From an uncultured Agathobacter sp. (lineage in GTDB: Bacteria > Bacillota > Clostridia > Lachnospirales > Lachnospiraceae): a stretch of DNA of 46,605 bases. Both the position numbers and the translations under genes were made by a program. This document shows, piece after piece, positions 1 through 6,608 of the stretch (positions are counted from its first letter, which is position 1; each line of letters opens with the position of its first letter). The DNA is taken from NCBI GenBank assembly GCA_934358675.1, contig CAKRKX010000007.1:1-46605 (forward strand), read 5' to 3'. The notes under the pieces were generated by a model. That model searched no databases and was not told the DNA's origin. It worked only from the letters and a program-made list of their open reading frames with translations.

Positions 1-67
1 GATCCACCACGGTAAGTCCCTCAATTTCCTCGCATCCATCTGCCATAAAAATTCCAAGTTTGCTCAT
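1..67 (-). CDS. DJ-1/PfpI family protein, N-terminal fragment
   Basis: Only the first 22 codons are inside the window; the gene runs off the left edge. The visible N-terminus reads MSKLGIFMADGCEEIEG and then LTVVD. This matches the first beta strand and the G-x-EE-x-E segment of the DJ-1/YajL branch of the DJ-1/PfpI superfamily, where this Glu neighbours the active-site Cys. The start is supported by a GGAGGAAATT ribosome binding site just upstream. DJ-1/YajL proteins are redox-sensitive, with protective or deglycase-like activities still debated. It is the last visible gene of the minus-strand array, after the small ORF behind modC; whether it shares that transcript is unknown. The family call rests on a short N-terminus. 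Confidence 0.72.
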   Translation of the reverse strand, partial: MSKLGIFMADGCEEIEGLTVVD

Positions 68-129
68 CTTAATTTCCTCCTGATCGAATTTTATATTATT
101 TTTCCTTTCTATCCGGATTCTTTGTCATA

Positions 130-324
130 CTACTTAACATTTTCTGTTTTGTCGTTTCGGATAGTTTTATTTTTAATATCAATATAATATTGCACACCAT
201 TTAAAATTACAATAGGAGTTGCACCCTTATCCTTTCTATTTCTGTCCTGTTCCGTGACAGATAGAACATTTTCCGATTCCGGCACAGCCCGAACATAAAT
301 TAGATTCCGTTGCAGGTGCATCAT
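130..324 (-). CDS. Small ORF downstream of modC, unknown function
   Basis: This 64-codon ORF starts 7 bp after the modC stop (ATG-ATG at 319-324) behind a weak purine-rich AGAAGAAAA site. The product begins MMHLQRNLIYVRAVPES and later contains TPIVILNGVQYYIDIK, which looks like a beta hairpin; the C-terminus is charged (NDKTENVK). No signal peptide, membrane segment or known motif is seen. The reading frame extends upstream to 408 inside modC, but that part is out-of-frame shadow. It could be a real small protein co-transcribed with modC or a chance ORF; the ordinary amino-acid composition and position favour the former only slightly. Confidence 0.4.
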   Translation of the reverse strand: MMHLQRNLIYVRAVPESENVLSVTEQDRNRKDKGATPIVILNGVQYYIDIKNKTIRNDKTENVK

Positions 325-331
325 TTTTCTT

Positions 332-1372
332 CTACTGTAAAAATAAGATATGTGCTTTGTCAACAGTAAAATAAGCCGGCACCTGAGGCACATCCGATGA
401 ATCAGCATGTTCCTTGGCTATTTTCCATAAAAATTCTTTTCGCGCACCTTCCATGGTAACATAAATATTCCATTCAAACAGTGCTTCCTCTATCCTATAC
501 GCTACACAGTGAAACGCATCTTCCAACTTGTCACACGGAATCAGATCATGCGCTCTGATACCGATATGAGAAAAAGGCATATTTTCAGACTCCATCTTTA
601 GAACAATATTCCAGTCTTCCGCCAAGATATGTTGCCCATCCATCCGGTGTGCCGGTGTAATATTTTTACAGCCGGAAAGGATCGCCGCATTCACCGTCTT
701 TGGATTTGCGAAAAACTCACGTTTTTTTTGTATGCAGTCGACACACCCCTGCTTCATTGCACATATTGTATGTCCCAATGCAAAAGCTTCATCCCTGTCA
801 TGTGTCACCAATAGCACCGGACAGCTTCTGTCAGAAAGTTCCTGCTTCATTTCCGAAAGCATCTGGCGCTTTAAATAACTGTCAAGTGCCGCAAATGGCT
901 CGTCCAGCAAAATCACCTGTGGCTTTGATGCCAACATACGTGCCATCGCAAGACGCTGCTTTTGTCCTCCGGACAGTTGCCGCGGATACTGCCCCTGCAA
1001 TCCGTTCAAATGAAAAGTGCTCATATACTCCGTTACCAGATTTTGGCGGACCTGTTTTCTTTTTTCATGCATACCCGCCATAATATTTTCTTCCACGGTC
1101 ATATTCTGAAACAATGCATAATCCTGAAACATATAACCGACACCTCTCTCCTGCGGTGGGAGATTGATTTTCTTTTCGGAATCGAACAAAACTCTTTCAT
1201 TTAAAACAATTCTCCCTTCATCCGGAGTCTCAATTCCGGCAATACATTTTAATGTCATACTCTTTCCACATCCGGATGCTCCAAGCAGGGCAAACACTTC
1301 TTCCCCTGCCGAAAAAGCAATATCAAGAGAGAACGAACCTGCCTTCTTTTTGATTACTACCTCAAGTGACAT
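332..1372 (-). CDS. modC: Molybdate ABC transporter ATP-binding protein ModC
   Basis: ATPase that energises molybdate import with ModB and ModA. The 346-residue protein has the Walker A loop GASGCGKS (residues 31-38), a Q-loop (MFQDYALF), the signature LSGGQKQR, Walker B VILLDEP with its catalytic Glu, and the switch histidine VTHD. The roughly 120-residue C-terminal tail is the size expected for a regulatory (TOBE/MOP-like) domain, but only weak similarity is visible there. It follows modA and modB with a 21-bp gap, the usual modABC order. Nearest alternatives are sulfate/thiosulfate or tungstate ATPases; ModA and ModB and the Mo-cofactor genes next door support molybdate (or tungstate). Confidence 0.9.
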   Translation of the reverse strand: MSLEVVIKKKAGSFSLDIAFSAGEEVFALLGASGCGKSMTLKCIAGIETPDEGRIVLNERVLFDSEKKINLPPQERGVGYMFQDYALFQNMTVEENIMAGMHEKRKQVRQNLVTEYMSTFHLNGLQGQYPRQLSGGQKQRLAMARMLASKPQVILLDEPFAALDSYLKRQMLSEMKQELSDRSCPVLLVTHDRDEAFALGHTICAMKQGCVDCIQKKREFFANPKTVNAAILSGCKNITPAHRMDGQHILAEDWNIVLKMESENMPFSHIGIRAHDLIPCDKLEDAFHCVAYRIEEALFEWNIYVTMEGARKEFLWKIAKEHADSSDVPQVPAYFTVDKAHILFLQ

Positions 1373-1393
1373 ATTATGATCCTTTCCGCAGTC

Positions 1394-2077
1394 CTATCCA
1401 TTTTTCCGCCTCGACGCAATAAGATTCATCAACGTAATAATTCCAAATGAAAGCAACATAACGATTGCCACCCATATACCGGCAGTCTCATAATCCCCAT
1501 CCTGGATTACCATCGCTATCTTTTGCGAAATCGTACTCGTTTTGCCAGGAATATTTCCCGCCAGCATCGAAGTCGCACCGTATTCTCCAAGCGCTCTTGC
1601 AAACGTAAGGATCGTTCCTGATGCAATTCCCGGTGCGGCAGCCGGCATGATCACTTTCCAGAAGATTCTCCGTTCCGACATTCCCAGCGTTCTTCCCGCA
1701 TAGATCACATTCGGATCAACCTGTTCAAACGCCGCTCTCGCATTGCGATACATGAGCGGAAATGCGATCACGGTAGCCGCAAGAATACATCCAAGCCAAG
1801 TCTGAACCACCTTGATATGCAGATTCTGAAATAGAAAATTTCCAAGCGGTCTCTTCTTACTAAATATCAGAAGCAGGAAAAAGCCAGCCACCGTAGGTGG
1901 TAATACCATCGGTAATGTCAATATACCATCCAGAACCGCTCTCTTTTTCGCACCGGTTTTCACGACTCCGGCAGCCGCATATATTCCCAGAAAAAAGGAA
2001 AAAAATGTTGCAACAATTCCTGTTTTTAATGAAATCCACAAGGGACTGAAATCAAGCGTTCGAATGATGTCTGCCAT
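1394..2077 (-). CDS. modB: Molybdate ABC transporter permease ModB
   Basis: Inner-membrane channel of the molybdate importer, 227 residues, about five to six hydrophobic segments. The cytoplasmic coupling motif common to this permease family is visible as AGRTLGMSERRIFWKVIMPAAAPGI (quoted in parts: AGRTLGMSERR, then IFWKVIMPAAAPG), followed by GTILTFARALGEYGAT, typical of ModB/CysT proteins. Length is normal. The start ATG lies 3 bp after the modA stop and uses GAGGATTAAATT at the end of modA as its ribosome binding site, so translation is probably coupled. Confidence 0.92.
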   Translation of the reverse strand: MADIIRTLDFSPLWISLKTGIVATFFSFFLGIYAAAGVVKTGAKKRAVLDGILTLPMVLPPTVAGFFLLLIFSKKRPLGNFLFQNLHIKVVQTWLGCILAATVIAFPLMYRNARAAFEQVDPNVIYAGRTLGMSERRIFWKVIMPAAAPGIASGTILTFARALGEYGATSMLAGNIPGKTSTISQKIAMVIQDGDYETAGIWVAIVMLLSFGIITLMNLIASRRKNG

Positions 2078-2080
2078 AAT

Positions 2081-2965
2081 TTAATCCTCAACGTCGGTAT
2101 CAAAATAATAATTTTCAAAAACAGACTTTGCGCTTTCGGAGATCAGATAGTTAATGAAATCATTTGCCACATCAACTTCCGCATCCGTGGCTTCATCATT
2201 CAAAACACCGGATACCGGATAGATAACATTACCGGTCAGGCTGTACGGTACAACCTCCAGAACCTTCAGCTGATCTTCCAGACCATACAGATCGGAATAA
2301 TAGATGGTGCCTACTTCATTGGATCCTTCCGCTACTGCTGCCGTCACCGCACCTACATTTGCACATTCATTGATCTCCAATCCACCGAGCGCATCAGACA
2401 CTTCCTGTGTTGTAATTGTGGAAGCATCCTCGGTTTCCGGAAGCATTCCTGCATTCACCAGTGCCAGTCTTGTATACTTACCAACCGGAACCGATCCGTC
2501 GGCAAGTGCCATATTCTTGGCTTTTGACAGATCAGAAAGTCCTGTCACTTCTGTGTTACTTCCCTCATAGGTTGCAACACACACCTGATTATTCACCACG
2601 TTATGCCGCGTTTTGTCCGTCAACAGATTTTTGTCGCTCAGTTCGTCCATCTGGCTCTGCGCAGCCGAGAAGAAAATATCACAGGCAGCACCTTCTTCAA
2701 TCTGTGTCATCAATGTTCCCGAGCTGTCATAGCTGGCAAGAATTGTTACATTGTCATGCGTTTTCTCATAATCAGCAATCAGTTCATCTAAAACGGTATT
2801 TAAACTTTTCGCAGCAAAAATCGTTACCGTGGTCTGTTCCGATTCTGTCTGGGTGTTTTTCTCGGTCTGCGTATCGGCTGACTCATTCGTTTTGCCTCCG
2901 CATCCGACCAATGCTGTTGTTAGCATAGTAACCGTCAGTAAACTTGCAAGTAATTTCTTTTTCAT
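2081..2965 (-). CDS. modA: Molybdate-binding lipoprotein ModA
   Basis: Extracellular molybdate-binding lipoprotein that feeds ModB/ModC. A lipoprotein signal (MKKKLLASLLTV..., lipobox ALVGC) is followed by a Ser/Thr/Glu-rich linker. The ModA-type fold starts at TVTIFAAKSLNTVLDEL, with oxyanion-contacting Ser/Thr positions in AAKSL and SYDSSGTL, and DIFFSAAQSQMDEL. I place the start at 2965 (third codon of the open frame) because MKKK gives a normal signal peptide; an upstream TTG at 2971 sits closer to the GAGGAG site and remains possible. It heads modABC, 30 bp after the MOSC-MogA gene. Tungstate specificity cannot be excluded from sequence. Confidence 0.9.
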   Translation of the reverse strand: MKKKLLASLLTVTMLTTALVGCGGKTNESADTQTEKNTQTESEQTTVTIFAAKSLNTVLDELIADYEKTHDNVTILASYDSSGTLMTQIEEGAACDIFFSAAQSQMDELSDKNLLTDKTRHNVVNNQVCVATYEGSNTEVTGLSDLSKAKNMALADGSVPVGKYTRLALVNAGMLPETEDASTITTQEVSDALGGLEINECANVGAVTAAVAEGSNEVGTIYYSDLYGLEDQLKVLEVVPYSLTGNVIYPVSGVLNDEATDAEVDVANDFINYLISESAKSVFENYYFDTDVED

Positions 2966-2995
2966 AATCAATTTTCTCCTCGGATTATCATATAT

Positions 2996-3937
2996 TTATG
3001 AATTTCGGGCACAATTTGATTCCATTCCAATTAAAACCCGAATTCCATGCGCTAATGTATCTAATATCAAATCCGTGCCTTCTTTTACTGCCTTTGGGCT
3101 TCCCGGCAGATTGACGATCAGTGTCTTATTTCGTATAACCGACACACCTCTTGAAAGCATGGCACGCTTTGTATATTTCATCGATCCGGCCCGTATCGCC
3201 TCCGCGATACCGGGCACATTTCTTGTTGCAACCGCCATCGTTGCTTCCGGTGTACAATCCCGAGGCGAAAATCCCGTACCCCCGGTTGTCATGATAAGCT
3301 GGATCTGTCGCTGATCGCATAACCGCATCAGCTCGGCTTTAATACGAGCTTCTTCATCCGGCAAAAGCAATTTTTCCACCACATCATATCCGGCTTTTTT
3401 TAGCTGCTCACATAAGAGAGGACCGCTCTCGTCCACTCTTTCGCCTCTTGCTCCACTGTCACTTAACGTGATCACCGCTGCCGTCATCTTTCTGTCCAAA
3501 TCCGGAGGAAGCAGTGTCACTTCATCCCCCTTACAAATTTCTCCGCCCCGGATCACTTTGGTAAACACACCTTCCCTCGGCATAATACAATCGCCCATTG
3601 TCTGATATATCTTGCAGTGCGTGTGGCATTCCTTTCCGATCTGTGTCAACTCCAAAATCACATCGCCTATCTGAAAACGACTTCCGACAGGAATGGTTTT
3701 GAGGCTGCCGAATCCATCCACAATAAGATTTTCTCCAAAACTTCCAAAATCCACATCCGCACCCTTATTGCGAAACTCTTCGATCATTTCATAAGAAAGA
3801 AGGCTGACCTGCCGGTGCCAGTGTCCCGCATGCGCATCCTTCTCAATGCCCCAGTCTTCCTTCAAAATTGCATGATCTATTTCACTTTTCTGTGTTCCTC
3901 TCTGTTCACTGATGCAGATACCTTTTAAACAACCCAT
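2996..3937 (-). CDS. MOSC domain-MogA/MoaB fusion protein
   Basis: Two Mo-cofactor domains in one 313-residue chain. Residues 1-145 form a MOSC domain (GICISEQRGTQK, DAHAGHWHRQVSLLS, FGSFGENLIVDG, IGKECHTHCKIYQ), with a Cys in the usual MOSC position. Residues about 150-313 form a MogA/MoaB molybdopterin-binding domain (AVITLSDSGARGERVDESG, TTGGTGFSPRD, TPEAT, VNLPGSPKAVKE). MogA-type domains adenylylate molybdopterin before Mo insertion. MOSC proteins carry or transfer the sulfur ligand of the Mo centre. The start is supported by AGGAGGATGAGAT, 3 bp after the moaA stop. Such fusions occur in anaerobes, and both roles fit the Mo hydroxylases in the same array. Confidence 0.9.
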   Translation of the reverse strand: MGCLKGICISEQRGTQKSEIDHAILKEDWGIEKDAHAGHWHRQVSLLSYEMIEEFRNKGADVDFGSFGENLIVDGFGSLKTIPVGSRFQIGDVILELTQIGKECHTHCKIYQTMGDCIMPREGVFTKVIRGGEICKGDEVTLLPPDLDRKMTAAVITLSDSGARGERVDESGPLLCEQLKKAGYDVVEKLLLPDEEARIKAELMRLCDQRQIQLIMTTGGTGFSPRDCTPEATMAVATRNVPGIAEAIRAGSMKYTKRAMLSRGVSVIRNKTLIVNLPGSPKAVKEGTDLILDTLAHGIRVLIGMESNCARNS

Positions 3938-3940
3938 ATC

Positions 3941-4936
3941 TCATCCTCCTATCGCCACCATTTTCTGATGTTCTGTCATATGATCCGGATTTTCAAAGCA
4001 ATGCTCCGATGGCTTTTCCATGATCGTCGCCGCAATTTTCTCCTGCAAAGCCTTTATCCGTCTCTCCTGTTGTTGTTCTTCCCCCCAGCCGGTATCTCTT
4101 AAAATTGATTTCAGATCACACTCACCTTCATAGCAAAGACACGCTTTTAATTGTCCGGTGGAGCTGAGTCTTACACGGTTACATGTACTGCAGAACTTTC
4201 CATGTATCGCACTGATAAAACCGACACTACCGGCAAACCCCGGAATGTGATAATATTTTGCCGGTCCGTTTCCATGCCTCCGGTAATCTTCCTGCATGGA
4301 CGGATACCTTTCTTTTATGCGCAGGAAAAAATCTTTGCCGGATATACCACACATCTTTTTTCCTTCCCCAATCGGCATCAATTCAATAAAGCGAACGTCG
4401 ATATTCTGCTTCTGTGTCAATTGCAGTATCCGAAATAATTCCTCTTCCGATGTTCCGGTCAGAAGAACCGTATTTATTTTTACCCTGATGCCACGTTCGG
4501 CCGCTTCTCTTACCGCGGTAAGAATATTCGACAGTTCGTTTTTTCCTGTGATCTGCTCATACTTTTTTTCATCGAGTGTATCAATACTGACATTGATCGC
4601 ACGGATTCCGCTGTCGATCAGTTCATCCAGATATTCCATAAGCAGCACACCGTTTGTGGTCATTGTTATCTCTTCGACTCCGGGAACTGTATGCAACATC
4701 CTTGCCAAAACTGTAACATCCTTTCGCACCAAAGGTTCGCCTCCGGTCAGTTTGATCTTCGTAATTCCCAGTCCGGCTGCCGCTTTCACGATATGTAAGA
4801 TCTCCTCATATGTGAGCAGTTCCTCCATCGGAATCGGCGTGATTCCATCCGGCATACAATATTTGCAGCGCAGATTGCAGCGGTCCGTCACCGAAATGCG
4901 CATATAATCTATATTTCTTCCATATTTATCCTTCAT
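3941..4936 (-). CDS. moaA: GTP 3',8-cyclase MoaA
   Basis: Radical-SAM enzyme for the first step of molybdopterin synthesis, converting GTP to 3',8-cyclo-dihydro-GTP. From the chosen start the protein has 331 residues. The N-terminal SAM cluster is [15 protein letters not shown] (Cys 20, 24, 27). The C-terminal cluster is [14 protein letters not shown] then QLKACLC, the CxxC-x13-C pattern of MoaA. The chain ends in Gly-Gly, which MoaA needs for activity. An upstream in-frame Met at 5008 exists, but the 24 extra residues lie inside moaC and are not MoaA-like. With the start at 4936 it overlaps the end of moaC by 11 bp, suggesting coupled translation. Confidence 0.95.
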   Translation of the reverse strand: MKDKYGRNIDYMRISVTDRCNLRCKYCMPDGITPIPMEELLTYEEILHIVKAAAGLGITKIKLTGGEPLVRKDVTVLARMLHTVPGVEEITMTTNGVLLMEYLDELIDSGIRAINVSIDTLDEKKYEQITGKNELSNILTAVREAAERGIRVKINTVLLTGTSEEELFRILQLTQKQNIDVRFIELMPIGEGKKMCGISGKDFFLRIKERYPSMQEDYRRHGNGPAKYYHIPGFAGSVGFISAIHGKFCSTCNRVRLSSTGQLKACLCYEGECDLKSILRDTGWGEEQQQERRIKALQEKIAATIMEKPSEHCFENPDHMTEHQKMVAIGG

Positions 4937-5402
4937 AACAAAAATCACCACTTTTTCCGCCGGATTTCGTACACAAATGTATATCTCCCATGAGCATCCG
5001 TTTATCAACCGCCTTACACATATCGTAAATAGTAAGCAAAGCGATATTTACACCGGTCAAAGCCTCCATCTCGACACCGGTCTTTCCGACCGTTCTTGCC
5101 GTACAGAACACACGGATCTGATTTTCGCCTTCATAGGTAAAAACGATTTCAACTTTTGTCAGATTCAATATGTGACACAATGGGATCAATTCACTGGTTT
5201 TTTTTGCGCCCATGATTCCGGCAATTCTGGCACACGAAAGCACATCACCTTTTCCCATATGTCCCTCTTCAACCATTTTTCTGCAAGAAGGTGTCATGGT
5301 AATTTTTCCTGTTGCCACCGCTTCCCTTACCGTGTCCTGCTTTTCGCTGACATCCACCATGATGGCTTCTCCCTGTTTGTTAAAATGTGTAAATTCTTCC
5401 AT
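4926..5402 (-). CDS. moaC: Cyclic pyranopterin monophosphate synthase MoaC
   Basis: Acts after MoaA to form cyclic pyranopterin monophosphate. The 158-residue protein shows the MoaC signatures [29 protein letters not shown] with [21 protein letters not shown] and [11 protein letters not shown], ending in the Lys/Gly-rich SGGKSGDF motif. I chose [12 protein letters not shown] as the N-terminus because AGAAGGAATCGGGC is a good ribosome binding site and the longer frame (to 5465) overlaps the upstream gene's tail. It sits 22 bp after the MoeA-like gene. No moaD or moaE (molybdopterin synthase) is present in the window. Confidence 0.95.
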   Translation of the reverse strand: MEEFTHFNKQGEAIMVDVSEKQDTVREAVATGKITMTPSCRKMVEEGHMGKGDVLSCARIAGIMGAKKTSELIPLCHILNLTKVEIVFTYEGENQIRVFCTARTVGKTGVEMEALTGVNIALLTIYDMCKAVDKRMLMGDIHLCTKSGGKSGDFCYEG

Positions 5403-5424
5403 TGCCCGATTCCTTCTTTTCTTT

Positions 5425-6468
5425 TTATTTTCCGAATCCGCAATTCGGATAGGTGCATATATCACAGTTTAAGCAAAGTCCTCCCTCACCAAGCCGGTCA
5501 AGTTCCTCCTTCTTAATCCGTTCCCCTGCAACAATTCTCGGTAAAACAAGATCAAAAATCGTGCGTTTTGCATACATGACGCATCCTGGTAACCCCATCA
5601 CCGGGACTTCTTTTTGATTGCCCTCCTCATCCGTCAATTGCTTATAAGAAAGAAGAAACATCGCTCCCGGCAGAACCGGAGCTCCATAACTGATGATTTC
5701 GGCACCGCTGTTTTTGATTGCAAGGGGTGTCTTATCATCCGGATCTACACTCATTCCTCCTGTGCAGATTACCATATCCACACCCTTTTCGATCATGCGG
5801 CATATCTGCCCGGTAATGTCTTTCGGATCGTCGGAACAGATTGCGTGTTCCTTCATTTCCACACCATATTCCCTGCACTTTTCCTGTATCACCGGAGTAA
5901 ATGTATCCGTGATACGTCCCTTAAACACTTCGCTTCCGGTGGTAACAACACCTGCGGTTTTCAACCGATACGGCAATATCTGAAATATCGGGTCTCCTTT
6001 TGCCGCTTCCTGTGCCATTAGCATCTTTTCTTTTTCGATGACAAGCGGAATAATACGCGTCCCGGCAAGTTTATCTCCTTTCTTTACCGGAAAATCACCG
6101 TGTCTGCCGGCGATCATCATTTCTCCGAGTGAATTCACTTTCAAAAGCTTTGTGCGGTCGATCTTTAATATTCCGTCCAGATCGGCGATCAGCTCAATCT
6201 TTCCTTCCTTAATATCCGATCCATGCATATGCTCGCCTTTGCATAGTTTGTAAAGGATTTCCGCCGCTTCGTTTTCATGAAGCATGTTTTCGTCCTTCTC
6301 CCAGATATAGAGATGTTCCTTGCCGATGCTGAGCAGAACCGGAATATCCTCCGGAGTCACAACGTGTCCTTTGCGAAATACGGCATCTTTTGTAACACCC
6401 TTGATAATCTGTGTAATGTCATGACAAAGCACCTGCCCCACCGCATCCTTTGTATCAATCAGTTTCAT
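5425..6468 (-). CDS. MoeA-like molybdopterin-binding protein with Cys-rich tail
   Basis: The 347-residue protein contains the MoCF-biosynthesis fold (residues about 170-320: [67 protein letters not shown]). It is shorter than classical MoeA (about 400 residues) and lacks an obvious C-terminal MoeA domain IV. The last 16 residues form [16 protein letters not shown], a CxxCxxCx4C cluster that could bind an Fe-S centre or zinc. Clostridial relatives sit near Mo hydroxylase genes, so a role in Mo insertion or cofactor tailoring is likely. Start: ATG after GGAAGTGAAGGAAC. It is the first gene after the attenuator-like module at 6.5 kb and leads the moaC-moaA genes. Confidence 0.85.
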   Translation of the reverse strand: MKLIDTKDAVGQVLCHDITQIIKGVTKDAVFRKGHVVTPEDIPVLLSIGKEHLYIWEKDENMLHENEAAEILYKLCKGEHMHGSDIKEGKIELIADLDGILKIDRTKLLKVNSLGEMMIAGRHGDFPVKKGDKLAGTRIIPLVIEKEKMLMAQEAAKGDPIFQILPYRLKTAGVVTTGSEVFKGRITDTFTPVIQEKCREYGVEMKEHAICSDDPKDITGQICRMIEKGVDMVICTGGMSVDPDDKTPLAIKNSGAEIISYGAPVLPGAMFLLSYKQLTDEEGNQKEVPVMGLPGCVMYAKRTIFDLVLPRIVAGERIKKEELDRLGEGGLCLNCDICTYPNCGFGK

Positions 6469-6488
6469 GTTCCTTCACTTCCTTGTCT

Positions 6489-6508
6489 ATATTCTCACGC
6501 GAGAATAT
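6489..6508 (-). promoter_or_regulatory. Short inverted repeat upstream of the MoeA-like gene
   Basis: A perfect 8-bp inverted repeat (ATATTCTC on either side of a 4-base GCGT centre) lies between the intrinsic terminator at 6523-6549 and the ribosome binding site of the MoeA-like gene. It has no T-run on either side, so it is not a terminator. It could be a protein-binding site or a 5' leader hairpin. Confidence 0.45.
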
Positions 6509-6522
6509 CGCTTTTAAAAGAA

Positions 6523-6549
6523 AAAGGTGCTGACATCGTCAGCACCTTT
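6523..6549 (-). terminator. Intrinsic terminator between the fused xanthine dehydrogenase and MoeA-like genes
   Basis: A 12-bp perfect stem (AAAGGTGCTGAC with its complement) closes a 3-base loop and is followed on the minus strand by TTTTTCTTTT. It lies 60 nt after the dehydrogenase stop and about 55 nt before the MoeA-like start. There is no convincing promoter between it and that start, so reading of the moa/mod genes would need read-through or antitermination. Confidence 0.85.
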
Positions 6550-6558
6550 GCTAATGCT

Positions 6559-6604
6559 ATTGTGACCTATCTCTTACAACTTTTCAAATTCTTTTTCAAA
6601 AGAA
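6559..6604 (-). promoter_or_regulatory. Operator-like element and weak promoter at start of moa/mod section
   Basis: Right after the dehydrogenase stop codon comes TTCTTTTGAAAAAGAA (6589-6604), an imperfect palindrome. It is followed by TTGAAA (6582-6587), a 17-bp spacer and CACAAT (6559-6564), a weak -10. The same palindrome plus TTGAAA, also placed just after a stop codon, recurs at 23.75 and 26.3 kb, where the -10 elements are better. Promoter activity here is inferred from that resemblance. Any transcript would meet the terminator at 6523-6549 after only a few bases of leader. Confidence 0.5.
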
Positions 6605-6608
6605 CTAG

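Noticed and set aside
105..129. ATGACAAAGA upstream of the DJ-1 gene as another attenuator copy
   Set aside because: Only the first part of the 12-mer matches and there is neither a clear promoter nor a terminator stem around it.
3938..6608. Molybdenum-cofactor riboswitch upstream of moa genes
   Set aside because: The spacer before the MoeA-like gene is only 140 bp, mostly terminator and small palindrome, without the long multi-stem Moco leader.
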